A stretch of DNA of 64,000 nucleotides, taken from an uncultured Clostridia bacterium (GTDB lineage Bacteria > Bacillota > Clostridia > Christensenellales > CAAEEZ01). The notes under the pieces are model-generated. The model searched no databases. It saw only the letters and a program-made list of their open reading frames with translations, and had not been told where the DNA came from. The stretch covers positions 104,777 through 168,776 of the forward strand of contig CAKRNA010000004.1 in NCBI GenBank assembly GCA_934365195.1, read 5' to 3'. Made by a program: the position numbers and the translations under genes. Shown here piece by piece: positions 43,174 through 51,878 of this stretch (the first letter of the stretch is position 1; the number at the start of each line of letters is the position of its first letter).

Positions 43174-45341
43174 TGAAAAGATTAAACTACCGACATATCT
43201 TAAGCATATTGATAACGTTTACTTTTGTAATGTTGTCGATTTTCGTATTTCCTAACGCTTTAGGGCGTGTTTTTGAGGGTGTACGTGACTTAGGTTTGTC
43301 GGTGGCTTTTTTTTGCATTAAAATTTTTGGCGGCGTTTCTAGTTTAAAACCTACCGTTAATAATTTGCCTAAAATTCCGTTTTTTAGTAAGCCCGGGACT
43401 GCTGCGCCTTCTTTACCAAACACACCGTCTACTAATATGCCTACGTCTTGGGAATTGTTTAAGCAAGGCTTTAATACCTATTGGGTTAATTGGGCTAATA
43501 TGGATAATTTTAAGGCTTATCTTTTAGTGGTAAATGACGTAATGATTAAGTTTGCTATGGTAATAAGTATATTGTTACCTATGGTTATATTGTTATATCA
43601 GATATTAAAAAAACTTTTTAACGTTCCTAATAATAATTATGACGAGGATACTAAGCCTTTGGTAGTCTTTAAGAAAATAACTAGCAAACCTTATCGTGCT
43701 TGTAAGCGTTTTATTTTTAGTTACGTTGAGTTTTTAAAAGGTCATAGGTTTTATTACATATTATGGCTTGTTATTTGGGCTTATAACTTTAACTTAATAA
43801 CTATAGTGCTTGAGTTTTTTGCGTTTTACTTTTACTTTATGATAAGTTTCGATTTCGGCGCTATATATAGGCAATGTTATAAGCTTGTTATGGATTTGTC
43901 CGTTGCTTTTAAGTTTATCCCGCCGCCTATTTGGGTTGTGATTGTTCTTTGGGTTTTAAGTGCTTTATGCAAAAAGATTGCTTATAAGCGTTTGAGCATT
44001 TACGAACGTCGTAATTGTGGCTTTATTAACGAACGCCCCATCGTGTATATGGTATGTGGCACAATGGGTAAAAAGAAAACTACGGCAATTACCGATATGG
44101 CGCTATCTCAGGAAGTAATGTTCAGGGATAAAGCGTTTGAAAAGATACTTGAGAACGACTTAAAGTTTCCTTTTTTTCCTTGGATAAACCTTGAAAACGA
44201 ACTTAGAACTGCTATGGAATTTCATCAAATATATAATCTTGCTACTGTAAGTCGTTTTATAACTAAGAAGAAGCAACGTTATTATAAAAACCCCGGGGCT
44301 GAAAAGATATTCGGGTATGACGTTAATAAATACGGCGCAACGTTTAATGACGAACTTAAAGTTGTTGATATTTGGTCTGTTATCGAAACGTATAGTAAAT
44401 TGTACTTTATTTACATAATTCAGTCTTCGCTGCTTATAAGTAATTATAGTATTCGAACCGACGCCATACTTTCGGACCTTGGTAACTTCCCTCTTTGGAA
44501 TTCTGACTTCTTTAAAAGGGATAGTAGACTTATAGATTCGTTTAGCCGACACGCTCATATACTTGACTTCGATACGTTACGTCTTGGTAAAAAAGTTATT
44601 GATAACAACGATAAAGCGGATAGTTTCGAGTTCGGTGTAGTGCTTATAACTGAAGTTGGAAAAGAGCGTGGCAATAATCTTGAACTTCAAGAAAAGAAGA
44701 AAAAGGACCTCGAGGCAAACCAAAAGAACGATTTGTTTAATTCTTGGCTTAAAATGGTCCGCCATAGCGCTACCGTAGATAACTTTCCTTTTGTAAAGGT
44801 AATAACCGACGAGCAACGTCCGGAAAGTTGGGGCGCTGACGCCAGGGACCTTTGCGAAATAGTAAATATATCTGAAAGCGGCGAACTTAAACTTGTACTT
44901 CCGTTCTTTTCGCTTTTTGACATATTCTATGATTTAATATTCGGAAGGTTTGTAAGGCTTTATTATGACTTCAGATATATACGTGGTGATAATAGTTTGC
45001 CTATGTATATTCTTAAAACGTTTATATCTAAGGTCCACAACTTCCGCCAGCGTGTTTATAATCGATACGGAGTATGTACGTTAAAAGTTGAAATTGAAAA
45101 CGGTACGCTTGAGGGCACTTTAAAGAAGCAGCGTTATTACTTGTCGTCTAAGAAAATATATAGTAAGCGTTTCTCTACCGATTGTTTCTCAGACTTCTTT
45201 ATTCAGAAGTCGTTACGTACACGATATGGACTAGACGATTTGCTGGAATATGAAAAAGAGCGTGCGACGTTCTCTGAACTAGCAGAGCAAAACTCTTACT
45301 TTGTTAACGATTTATTAAGAGGAATTAAAGATAACGATTAA
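43173..45341 (+). CDS. Zot-like membrane ATPase (filamentous phage assembly type)
   Basis: 722 residues. About 1-280 is membrane-embedded with 5-6 helices and a Pro-rich loop (about 62-90). The ATPase follows: P-loop VCGTMGKKKTT near 295, where the third Gly of the usual loop is Lys; a Walker-B-like strand FGVVLITEVGKE near 490; then MVRHSATVDNFPFVKVITDEQ, in the place of the Zot/HerA 'RH ... TQ' sensor. Zot/pI proteins drive virion extrusion. Most Zot proteins are about 350-450 residues with the P-loop at the N-terminus and one helix after it; this one is inverted and twice as long, so it may be a distinct branch. Confidence 0.75.
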   Translation: MKRLNYRHILSILITFTFVMLSIFVFPNALGRVFEGVRDLGLSVAFFCIKIFGGVSSLKPTVNNLPKIPFFSKPGTAAPSLPNTPSTNMPTSWELFKQGFNTYWVNWANMDNFKAYLLVVNDVMIKFAMVISILLPMVILLYQILKKLFNVPNNNYDEDTKPLVVFKKITSKPYRACKRFIFSYVEFLKGHRFYYILWLVIWAYNFNLITIVLEFFAFYFYFMISFDFGAIYRQCYKLVMDLSVAFKFIPPPIWVVIVLWVLSALCKKIAYKRLSIYERRNCGFINERPIVYMVCGTMGKKKTTAITDMALSQEVMFRDKAFEKILENDLKFPFFPWINLENELRTAMEFHQIYNLATVSRFITKKKQRYYKNPGAEKIFGYDVNKYGATFNDELKVVDIWSVIETYSKLYFIYIIQSSLLISNYSIRTDAILSDLGNFPLWNSDFFKRDSRLIDSFSRHAHILDFDTLRLGKKVIDNNDKADSFEFGVVLITEVGKERGNNLELQEKKKKDLEANQKNDLFNSWLKMVRHSATVDNFPFVKVITDEQRPESWGADARDLCEIVNISESGELKLVLPFFSLFDIFYDLIFGRFVRLYYDFRYIRGDNSLPMYILKTFISKVHNFRQRVYNRYGVCTLKVEIENGTLEGTLKKQRYYLSSKKIYSKRFSTDCFSDFFIQKSLRTRYGLDDLLEYEKERATFSELAEQNSYFVNDLLRGIKDND

Positions 45342-45375
45342 AGGGGGAATATGATATGAAGAAAACTTAACCGCC

Positions 45376-45730
45376 TATCGAGTTAGGTTTGACCTAATCT
45401 CGATATAGCGAGTAAAACGAAGCGTAGCCGTCTATAAAAGGTGAGTTTGATAGTATAGAAGAATATACTAATTTCTTTACTATTAAAGTTAGAGGCTGTT
45501 TTACGGCGGGAATAACTTAAAGTTAGGTTGATAATATCGCCCTTCCTTTATTTGTTCCTGTGCGGGTGCAGGGGTCCCCGCACTTAAATTAGCAACCACA
45601 TAACTTACCTTGACGGGCAACTTCGCTGCAACTTAATACACGGTATCGCTCATATCGAGGGCTTTTGCCAGCGGTTTAGCGGCAAAGCCCTCGACGATAC
45701 CTTGTGACCAGTTTCTTGTTACTGGTCACA
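45376..45730 (+). other. Candidate rolling-circle origin: cluster of strong hairpins before rep
   Basis: 45376-45405: 13-bp stem TATCGAGTTAGGT / ACCTAATCTCGATA. 45451-45470: TAGTATA-GAAGAA-TATACTA. 45560-45583: GTGCGGG / CCCGCAC. 45642-45701: GGTATCG / CGATACC enclosing a 14-bp stem 45655-45669 / 45681-45694. 45703-45730: perfect 10-bp stem TGTGACCAGT / ACTGGTCACA with loop TTCTTGTT. There is no credible ORF in 45342-45799. Such stem-loops next to an HUH Rep gene usually mark the nick site. Confidence 0.62.
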
Positions 45731-45799
45731 CAATATTACCAAAAGTATAGGGTTACCTACCTTGTACAAGGCTTTTTGTTAAAAAAAATAGGTGAAAAA

Positions 45800-46720
45800 A
45801 TGTATAAATTTGCTGATAAAGAAACCGGTGAAATTGTTAAAAATATTTATATGACAAAAGAAGGTGAAATTAAGTCGATAAGTTATGACAAGCGTAATTA
45901 TATAATTCGTGAAACTTCTGACGGAAAAGTTGAACTTTGTTTTTTTGACAAACCTTTTAGAGTGCCGGTTGTTCAAGATTACGTAACAAGTGACGAGGAT
46001 ATAGTCGCTTTTGAAAGTTATATAGCCCGGCGGCATTTTAAGAACGTAAACGGCGTTGCAGTACCTATTGACGATATAGGAACGTTTAAAGGGCTAAGGG
46101 ATAGTTATAAACGTGGGACTAAGCGTTCTATTAAAACATTTTATGATTATGCGTTAGGTAATGACTGGGAATATTTTGTAACATTAACTTTTAAAGATGA
46201 AGACGTTCGTAATTCTACAAAACTTATGTCTGAAACGTGGTTGTTATTTACTCGAGGTCTTAAACGAAAATATCTGGACTTTAAGGCTATTGCTACGTAT
46301 GAAGAATTTGAAAAGGGCGGCTATCATATTCACGCATTATTAAGCGGTTGTGACCTTACGTTAAAGCCTGCACGTAATAATAAAAAAGATAGTGACGATT
46401 ACGGAAAATTTATGTATTCAGAGTTTGGGCCGCAACTTATGAACTGTACCGACTGGACGTTCGGCTTTAATACTGTAGTTTGTTTAGAGCCTCGAAGTAA
46501 TCAAGCGCAAATAGTAAACTATATGTCTAAGTACATGACAAAGAATAGTCCGGCGGCTTATGGTAATAGAAGGTTTTATAAAACGCAAAACTTAACCTGT
46601 CGTAATTCGATAGTTGGTACTATACATAGGACCGATACTTTGGATAATATTATTTCAAAGTTTGGCTTAACTTTTGTAAAGCAAGATAAGAGCGGTAATT
46701 TTTATTTTAGGAATTATTAA
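45800..46720 (+). CDS. rep: HUH-endonuclease replication initiation protein (rolling circle)
   Basis: 306 residues. Motif I is EYFVTLTFKDED, motif II (metal-binding HUH) is GGYHIHALLSG, and motif III is NYMSKYMTK with the nicking Tyr. This is the standard RCR Rep order and it should cut one strand at the origin and prime rolling-circle replication. A longer frame begins at 45704 inside a hairpin; AGGTG before the ATG at 45800 and the sequence MYKFADKETGEIV support the shorter form. Last gene of the element before attR. Confidence 0.9.
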   Translation: MYKFADKETGEIVKNIYMTKEGEIKSISYDKRNYIIRETSDGKVELCFFDKPFRVPVVQDYVTSDEDIVAFESYIARRHFKNVNGVAVPIDDIGTFKGLRDSYKRGTKRSIKTFYDYALGNDWEYFVTLTFKDEDVRNSTKLMSETWLLFTRGLKRKYLDFKAIATYEEFEKGGYHIHALLSGCDLTLKPARNNKKDSDDYGKFMYSEFGPQLMNCTDWTFGFNTVVCLEPRSNQAQIVNYMSKYMTKNSPAAYGNRRFYKTQNLTCRNSIVGTIHRTDTLDNIISKFGLTFVKQDKSGNFYFRNY

Positions 46721-46796
46721 AAAAATTAAATATAGGGTGGTTTGTGGGTGAAAATTGACAATTATAAAATTTTGTGATATTCTCCTAAGTAGGAGG

Positions 46797-46871
46797 TTAG
46801 TCGTTAAATAATTCTTTGATTATTTGTAAAACAACTAAAACTAATTGAAGGGTAAGTATTAGTATTTGCAT
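46797..46871 (-). CDS. 24-residue hydrophobic peptide, antisense-facing at the end of the element
   Basis: A short frame with perfect AGGAGG SD at good distance. It starts MQILILTLQLVLVV and ends IKELFND, one membrane helix with a charged end, like type I toxins and holin-like toxins. A palindrome TGACTAATAGTCA (46907-46919) overlaps its likely -35 (TTGACT, 46920-46915). Expression is unproved. Confidence 0.5.
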   Translation of the reverse strand: MQILILTLQLVLVVLQIIKELFND

Positions 46872-47010
46872 AGATTAACCTCCTTTTTTATTAACAAATC
46901 ACAAAATGACTAATAGTCAATTTTTGGGTAAAATATATAATAAAAAAAAGGCTTTATTTAAGCCTTTTATTTTTATTAAAAAATCGAAAATTAGAGTATT
47001 GTTTTGTTTC
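46871..47010. repeat. 140-bp non-coding module, copy A
   Basis: Near-identical to 54366-54502 over its full length: the AGGAGG complement, GACTAATAGTC palindrome, an AAGGCTT terminator and AAAATCGAAAAT...AGAGTAT.GTTTTGTTT. Copy A lies between rep and attR; copy B follows an XRE gene. Confidence 0.8.
46945..46972. terminator. Terminator of the rep transcript (copy A)
   Basis: AAAAGGCTT-TATTT-AAGCCTTTT followed by T-rich DNA. Confidence 0.82.
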
Positions 47011-47064
47011 TATAAATGCTATTTATTTAGTAAATAGTATATGTTTGCTTATATCTGGACAAGC

Positions 47065-47088
47065 GTTCAAATCCCTATTCCTCCGCCA
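47065..47088 (+). other. attR of the tRNA-Ser element
   Basis: Exact 24-base copy of the 3' end of tRNA-Ser. A stem AACCTAA ... TTAGGTT with T6 (47095-47131) follows; it may be the original terminator of the tRNA gene. 47132-47419 is AT-rich with no feature seen. Confidence 0.92.
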
Positions 47089-47419
47089 CATGTAACCTAA
47101 TCCGAACCCACGTTCGAGTTAGGTTTTTTATTTTGTAAAAACGCTTGTAAAATGGCTAAATTCCGTTATAGCGGCTGTTTAATATTTCTACAAGTGTTTA
47201 ATATCCTTGTAAGTACAATATTGATTACTAAGATATTATATTTTGTGGCTATTTTACGTTGCCAAAGTCTTTTTTTAATGAGAGGCTTAGTAGGTTATGT
47301 TTTTCTGCTATAAAGGGAAATAAACACAAAAGGGTGGTTTTGGTTGGCTAGGCTGAGCCTTTCAAAATACGTCCACAAAGGCTCGTAAACAAGAAAATTG
47401 AGGAATAAATAGCAGCGTT

Positions 47420-48931
47420 CTATATATAAATTTCCACTTTCATTGTCTTTAATTCTTGTTGTGGTCGGTTTTGTATAAAATAGGGCATTTTTCTAAATCT
47501 AGTACATAGTAAAAAGCCCTGACTTTCGTCGGGACTATTTATTAGCGGACTATTAAATTGTATTTCTACTTTATCGTCATATAAGCGTATTTCTTTTACA
47601 AGGTAATTTATCAATAGGTTCGGTTCGAGTTTGATTGCTTTTACAAAGTAATCTCTAATATCCTTTTCGTTCATTTTTACAGACACCTTGCTTTGTTCTA
47701 TTATTTGTTTTTGTTCTAAGTCATCTAGTTTTTCTTCTAGTTCTATCATACGATTGTTTGTAGTATTGTTGATAATTCCACACTCTATTGCATACATAAT
47801 ATTTTTTAATGCCGTTTCGCATTGTTGCTTTTCTCGTACAATTATATTAAGTGCAACGTTTTCTTTTGCGAGGTCGTCTTGTTGTTTTAGTAATATCTTT
47901 ACCATACTGTCTAGTTTAGTTTTATCAGTTAGGTAACCTAATATCGCAATTAGGACAAATTCTTCCAAAAACTCCTTGCGTTGCATAGATTTTGTGCAGC
48001 CGTTATGTAATTTTCTCCCCATACATTTGTAATATCGTTTCTTTTCGCCGGTTTTACTTGTTCCGCTTTCAGCGGCAATAGAACTTCCACAATAGCCGCA
48101 TTTGATTTTATTGCGTAGTAGGTACACCGTTTCGGTGCTTTGTTTTCCATATCTATTTTTCTCAATCTTTTTTCTTACGATATTAAACGTGTCGGTAGGT
48201 ACTATTTGCGGATAGATGTTATCGAATACTTCATCGTTAAACCTATATATACCCGAATATTTTTCGTTTTTCAGTATGTTGTATACGGTGTTTCTTGCAA
48301 ACGGTTTACCTCTGTTTAGAATACCTTTAGACGCAAGGTTAGAAATAATATCTTTTACAAATACCCCTATTGAATATTGATTGTAAATAAAGCGCACCAC
48401 TTCGGCTTGCTCATCGTCAATTATCACTTTTTTGTTTTCAACTTTGTAGCCATATATTAAAGTACCGCCTGTAAAATTGCCTTTATTTCGTGATTCACGC
48501 ATACCTCGTTTCACTTTTTGCGATAGTTCGGCAGAATAGTATTCAGCGTATCCCTCAAATATGGATTCCATAATAATTCTTTCGGGCGTATCGGGTAAAT
48601 ACTCGGTAGCCGATAATAATTGAACGCCGTTTTCTTTTAATGCCATTTTGTGCTTTAACGTTTCGAACTTATTTCTTGAAAATCTATCGAACCTGTACAC
48701 GAGAATATAGTCCCATTTTTTATATTTGCTATCCGCTATCATTTTTAAAAAGGAAGGTCTGTTGTCGTTTGTGCCTGTCATAGCCCTATCGATATACGTA
48801 TCAAGGATAAGTATATCATTGTTTTTTGCATAATCCTCGCAAACGTGAAGTTGTCCTTCTATGGATTGCTCGGTTTGGCTATCGCTCGAATAACGAGCGT
48901 AAATTGCTGCTTTTTTATATATTTTTCCCAT
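47420..48931 (-). CDS. Large serine recombinase
   Basis: 503 residues. Resolvase domain at the N-terminus (AAIYARYSSDSQTEQSIEGQ with the catalytic Ser; YRFDRFSRN), then the recombinase domain (GYKVENKKVIIDDEQAEVVRFIY), a zinc ribbon (CGYCGSS ... CMGRK ... GC) and a coiled-coil tail. It integrates or excises an element at short att sites. AAGGAG selects ATG 48931. It sits 330 bases beyond attR of the tRNA-Ser element, so it marks a second, perhaps decayed, element. Confidence 0.93.
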   Translation of the reverse strand: MGKIYKKAAIYARYSSDSQTEQSIEGQLHVCEDYAKNNDILILDTYIDRAMTGTNDNRPSFLKMIADSKYKKWDYILVYRFDRFSRNKFETLKHKMALKENGVQLLSATEYLPDTPERIIMESIFEGYAEYYSAELSQKVKRGMRESRNKGNFTGGTLIYGYKVENKKVIIDDEQAEVVRFIYNQYSIGVFVKDIISNLASKGILNRGKPFARNTVYNILKNEKYSGIYRFNDEVFDNIYPQIVPTDTFNIVRKKIEKNRYGKQSTETVYLLRNKIKCGYCGSSIAAESGTSKTGEKKRYYKCMGRKLHNGCTKSMQRKEFLEEFVLIAILGYLTDKTKLDSMVKILLKQQDDLAKENVALNIIVREKQQCETALKNIMYAIECGIINNTTNNRMIELEEKLDDLEQKQIIEQSKVSVKMNEKDIRDYFVKAIKLEPNLLINYLVKEIRLYDDKVEIQFNSPLINSPDESQGFLLCTRFRKMPYFIQNRPQQELKTMKVEIYI

Positions 48932-49536
48932 TTTTAATACTCCTTGTAGTTTATTTTTAGATTTGTCTTTCAACAAGAGCGTAGATAAAATGGCTTTAAC
49001 TATCCTTTTTTTAGGTTAGTTTTGCTTTTATACAAGGGTTGCGTTTGCAATTATCTTTATCCTTGCAGAAAAGAACCGTTTCGTTTACGCTCAAAAAAGG
49101 CGAAAAATAAGAGTTATGTTCCATAAATAGAATTCTACAGCAAAAAAAATAAAATATACAATAAGAATAAAATATGTAAAATCGAAAATTCCCTCAATTA
49201 GAGAATCGTACTACCATGATTAAAATATAGCATTTAATAATACTGACAAGAGGGGGCTTCTTCAAGGTGGGAAAAGGCAAAAAAATAAAGGCCACTTACG
49301 TAACCTCTATGCGAAGCCTCACAGCCTTCTTCATACAGCGCCTTGGATACTTTACTAGGCTAATTATCGCAGGATATTAACTTCAGTCGCAGCGACATTC
49401 CGACGCAATTAAATATTAAAACAAATTTATTAAAAAATCGAAAATCCGAGCGCTTTTCTGATTTAATTATTAGTTCAAAAATAGTACCAAAGGAATAGGT
49501 TGCTTGTGGCGTTAGGGCAATAAACTTTAAGGCGTG
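48932..49536. other. Non-coding gap between recombinase and DGYDDFF gene
   Basis: 605 bases with no credible ORF. 49240-49410 is GC-richer than its surroundings and has short self-complementary stretches (GGGGGCTTC ... GAAGCCTC), which may be a structured RNA or an element end. Nothing firmer can be said. Confidence 0.4.
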
Positions 49537-49809
49537 TTAGTACTGACAGCCACCGAAAAAGTCGTCGTAACCGTCTATCATCATTGCAAAATCGGGGTCA
49601 ACTCTTGTCATTAGTTCCTGATAGCCTGCCGTAATCAGTTCCACTTTTGTGAAACCGTATTCAGATAAAAATTCGTTTATCTCTTCTAATAATTCACGAG
49701 GAATCATAGTTTGAAAGTTTCCGTTCGTTTGTTTTCTCTTCTCTTTGTTGCGGTCTTCATAATTTCTTTTTGCAATCCTGGTTGGTGTATCTTCCTTTCT
49801 TGTCGGCAT
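49537..49809 (-). CDS. Small basic protein of a recombinase-linked family (DGYDDFF motif), copy 1
   Basis: 90 residues. A basic N-terminus, then IPRELLEEINEFLSEYGFTK and DGYDDFFGG near the end. The beta-helix-helix look (short strand, IPRE, two helices) suggests a ribbon-helix-helix DNA-binding protein. AAGGAGG fixes ATG at 49809; the upstream in-frame extension is not used. The protein at 60395 is a clear homologue, also beside a large serine recombinase. Confidence 0.82.
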   Translation of the reverse strand: MPTRKEDTPTRIAKRNYEDRNKEKRKQTNGNFQTMIPRELLEEINEFLSEYGFTKVELITAGYQELMTRVDPDFAMMIDGYDDFFGGCQY

Positions 49810-49955
49810 ATTAGTCCTCCTTAATATAGTTCGTATATATACGATAATATATAAAATGAAACTTGTCAATAGTTTTTTTAAATTTTTACAAAAATTAGAA
49901 TGGAAAATCACAAATGCAGGGGAGAATTAACGTTTGATAGAGTATTTATTCTAAA

Positions 49956-49996
49956 AAAAGCCGTCGAAGAAATAGTATCCTCGACGGGTTGGCTTT
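49956..49996. terminator. Hairpin terminator
   Basis: AAAAAGCCGTCGA ... TCGACGGGTTGGCTTTT. It can close the ferredoxin operon read-through or the copy-1 upstream region. The remaining part of 49810-50148 shows no feature. Confidence 0.6.
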
Positions 49997-50148
49997 TGCC
50001 CCAAACTGTTATATAGTTCGACCTTGCTAACAGAATATCATTTTTGGTAGAAAAAGTAAAGGACTTTTTATTTTAGATTATATAATACTGCGGGTTTTAC
50101 TACATACAGCGGTAAACTAAGTATTGTAAGCGAAACACGGTATAATCG

Positions 50149-50883
50149 TTAGTCTAGTATTTTTCCGTCAACTGACAAGGTTATAACTTGCCAAGGAATA
50201 AACTTTCCGCTATTTTTAAGGGCGTTTTTAACCGAGTTTTCTATTCCGCTACAACAAGGAACTTCCATTCTTATCACCGTAACGCTTTTAACGTCGTTGT
50301 TCGATATAATTGCGGTAAGTTTTTCAGAGTAGTCTACCATATCAAGTTTAGGGCAGCCTATTATGGTAATTTTTCCTTTCATAAATTCTTCGTGTAGATT
50401 AGCGTAAGCGTAGGCAGCGCAATCGGCACAAACCAGCAACTTAGCACCGTTAAAATAAGGGGCGCTTACGTTTACAAGTTTTATTTGGCACGGCCATTGA
50501 CCAAGCCTTGAATTAGGCTTATTAGTTGCGTTTCGGTGTTCGTCGTTAGAGGATAAGGCGTTTAAAGTCATAGCCTTTTGCCCCGGACACCCTTCGTGAT
50601 GCCCGCCTAAAAAAATGCCTCCGCTTTTCATTTTTTCTTGCATTTTTGTCTGTTTATGTTTGATTACAGCCGCCTCGTCGTATGCTGCCGCCTCTCTTTC
50701 TATAAAAGTAATAGCACCGGTAGGGCAAGCAGGAAGACAGTCGCCGAATCCGTCGCAAAAATTGTCGCTTGTAAGTTTTGCTTTGCCGTTGATTATTTCG
50801 ATTGCACCTTCGTGGCAAGCATTTGCACAAGCCCCGCAACCATTACACTTTTCTTCATCGATTTGTATAATTTTTCTTTTCAT
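50149..50883 (-). CDS. 4Fe-4S dicluster ferredoxin-domain protein
   Basis: 244 residues. An N-terminal bacterial ferredoxin fold has CNGCGACANACHEGA and CDGFGDCLPACPTGA; a Cys-rich C-terminal part follows (GGHHEGCPGQ, CADCAAYAYA, IGCPKLD, VPCCSGI). Such proteins occur next to Crp/Fnr regulators in Clostridia and probably handle electrons under redox or NO stress; the exact role is unknown. It follows the DUF1858 gene by 1 base with its own GGAGG, and both are read from a promoter with a Crp/Fnr-type palindrome. Confidence 0.87.
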   Translation of the reverse strand: MKRKIIQIDEEKCNGCGACANACHEGAIEIINGKAKLTSDNFCDGFGDCLPACPTGAITFIEREAAAYDEAAVIKHKQTKMQEKMKSGGIFLGGHHEGCPGQKAMTLNALSSNDEHRNATNKPNSRLGQWPCQIKLVNVSAPYFNGAKLLVCADCAAYAYANLHEEFMKGKITIIGCPKLDMVDYSEKLTAIISNNDVKSVTVIRMEVPCCSGIENSVKNALKNSGKFIPWQVITLSVDGKILD

Positions 50884-50884
50884 A

Positions 50885-51121
50885 TCAGTCCTCCTTATTT
50901 ATTACGTCAAAACCGTATTTGCTAAAAGCCTCGGCAATTTTATCGGTGGGTATTTTTTTCATTTTAGCGCCTTTATTTATTGAAGTTACTTTGCCCATGG
51001 TAGCCCTTGCAACAGCGTTTTCAATCATATTAAATCCAACGCTTTTAAGTATATCTTTTACTTCGGGATACTCTTTTATAATATTGCTAACAGGCTTTGA
51101 AAAATCTATAATTTTGGTCAT
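50885..51121 (-). CDS. DUF1858 domain protein
   Basis: 78 residues: VSNIIKEYPEVKDILKSVGF is the DUF1858 core, but the Cys usual near the end of that motif is not present. The function is unknown; DUF1858 is often linked to hybrid cluster protein and Fe-S genes. AAAGGAGG SD. First gene of the DUF1858-ferredoxin operon. Confidence 0.85.
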   Translation of the reverse strand: MTKIIDFSKPVSNIIKEYPEVKDILKSVGFNMIENAVARATMGKVTSINKGAKMKKIPTDKIAEAFSKYGFDVINKED

Positions 51122-51150
51122 AAATAAACCTCCTTTGTTTTTCTACTATT

Positions 51151-51192
51151 ATTGTAGGTTAAAAATAAAGGAGTGTCGGTTGTAAAAACAAC
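51151..51192 (-). promoter_or_regulatory. DUF1858-ferredoxin promoter with activator palindrome
   Basis: Minus strand -35 CCGACA (51179-51174), 17 bp, -10 TACAAT (51156-51151). GTTGTAAAAACAAC at 51179-51192 is centred about 41.5 bases before the expected start site, the classic class II Crp/Fnr activator position; the poor -35 agrees with that. Confidence 0.72.
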
Positions 51193-51205
51193 AAAATAGG
51201 TAATA

Positions 51206-51865
51206 TTATAATAATTTAAAAGTGTTTTTATGGAAAACCAGCAGACCTTCGTCACGCATTTTACATAGTTCGTTAGACATTGCACTTCTATCTACAGATA
51301 AAAAATCTGCAAGTTGTTGGCGATTAAACGGGATTGTGATAGTAGAGTTATTTTGTTTTTTTGCCTCCTCTGATAAATAAGAAATCAATTTTTCTCTTGT
51401 GGTGCGTTTTGTAACGTGGCTAAGTTTTTGCACGAGTTTTCTATTTTTTTCAGATATAATAAAAAACATGTTTTTAATAACTTCGGTATGGAAATAGCAT
51501 GTCGAAGCGCAGGTGGAAAGCATTTTTTTTGCATCCAAGTAGATAATAGAACAGTCCTCGATTGCAACGACGTCGTTTATCAGAAATTTGCCTTTTGATA
51601 AAGCGTATGCTTCACCGAATATTTCGCCTGCCGAAACATGACCTAAAATACTGCGGTTGCCCCAATAATCGTCGCTTTGGATATAAAGAGAGCCTTCAAG
51701 TAATATTGCGATATCCTCTAAATAATCGCCTTGGTGTAAAATGACAGTTCCTTTTTTGTATTTAATCACTTTTGCATCGATACAATAAAGTAAAGATAAA
51801 ATATCTGTTTCGTTTATGCCGTAAAAAATGGCTGATTTTTTCAATATTGCGATATATTTTTCCAT
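51206..51865 (-). CDS. Crp/Fnr-family transcriptional regulator
   Basis: 219 residues. An N-terminal cyclic-nucleotide-type barrel (about 10-120; HQGDYLEDIAILLEGSLYI), a dimer helix, and a C-terminal winged helix (about 150-219; PFNRQQLADFLSVDRSAMSNE). It lacks the N-terminal Cys cluster of Fnr, so heme or another ligand is possible, as in HcpR-type NO sensors. It probably represses itself and activates the DUF1858-ferredoxin operon through identical palindromes. AGGTGG SD. Confidence 0.9.
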   Translation of the reverse strand: MEKYIAILKKSAIFYGINETDILSLLYCIDAKVIKYKKGTVILHQGDYLEDIAILLEGSLYIQSDDYWGNRSILGHVSAGEIFGEAYALSKGKFLINDVVAIEDCSIIYLDAKKMLSTCASTCYFHTEVIKNMFFIISEKNRKLVQKLSHVTKRTTREKLISYLSEEAKKQNNSTITIPFNRQQLADFLSVDRSAMSNELCKMRDEGLLVFHKNTFKLL

Positions 51866-51878
51866 AAACCACCTATGC

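Larger units (their letters stand above)
33628..47088. mobile_element. Integrated rolling-circle, inovirus-like element in tRNA-Ser
   Basis: About 13.4 kb between an exact 24-bp direct repeat of the tRNA-Ser 3' end. It has a left-facing lysogeny block (tyrosine integrase, Zn-ribbon nuclease, repressor) and a right-facing block: about nine small early genes, three exported proteins, a one-helix 30-residue protein, a Zot-like membrane ATPase and an HUH Rep. Four non-coding spots fold into compound hairpins. There are no terminase, portal or tail genes, so a tailed phage is excluded. The Rep plus Zot-like pair is the hallmark of filamentous phages. No clear major coat gene is recognised. Confidence 0.8.

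Noticed and set aside
45721..45742. Geminivirus-like nonanucleotide near AATATTACC
   Set aside because: Lies outside the hairpin loop and differs from TAATATTAC; treated as coincidence and mentioned only as a note to the origin.
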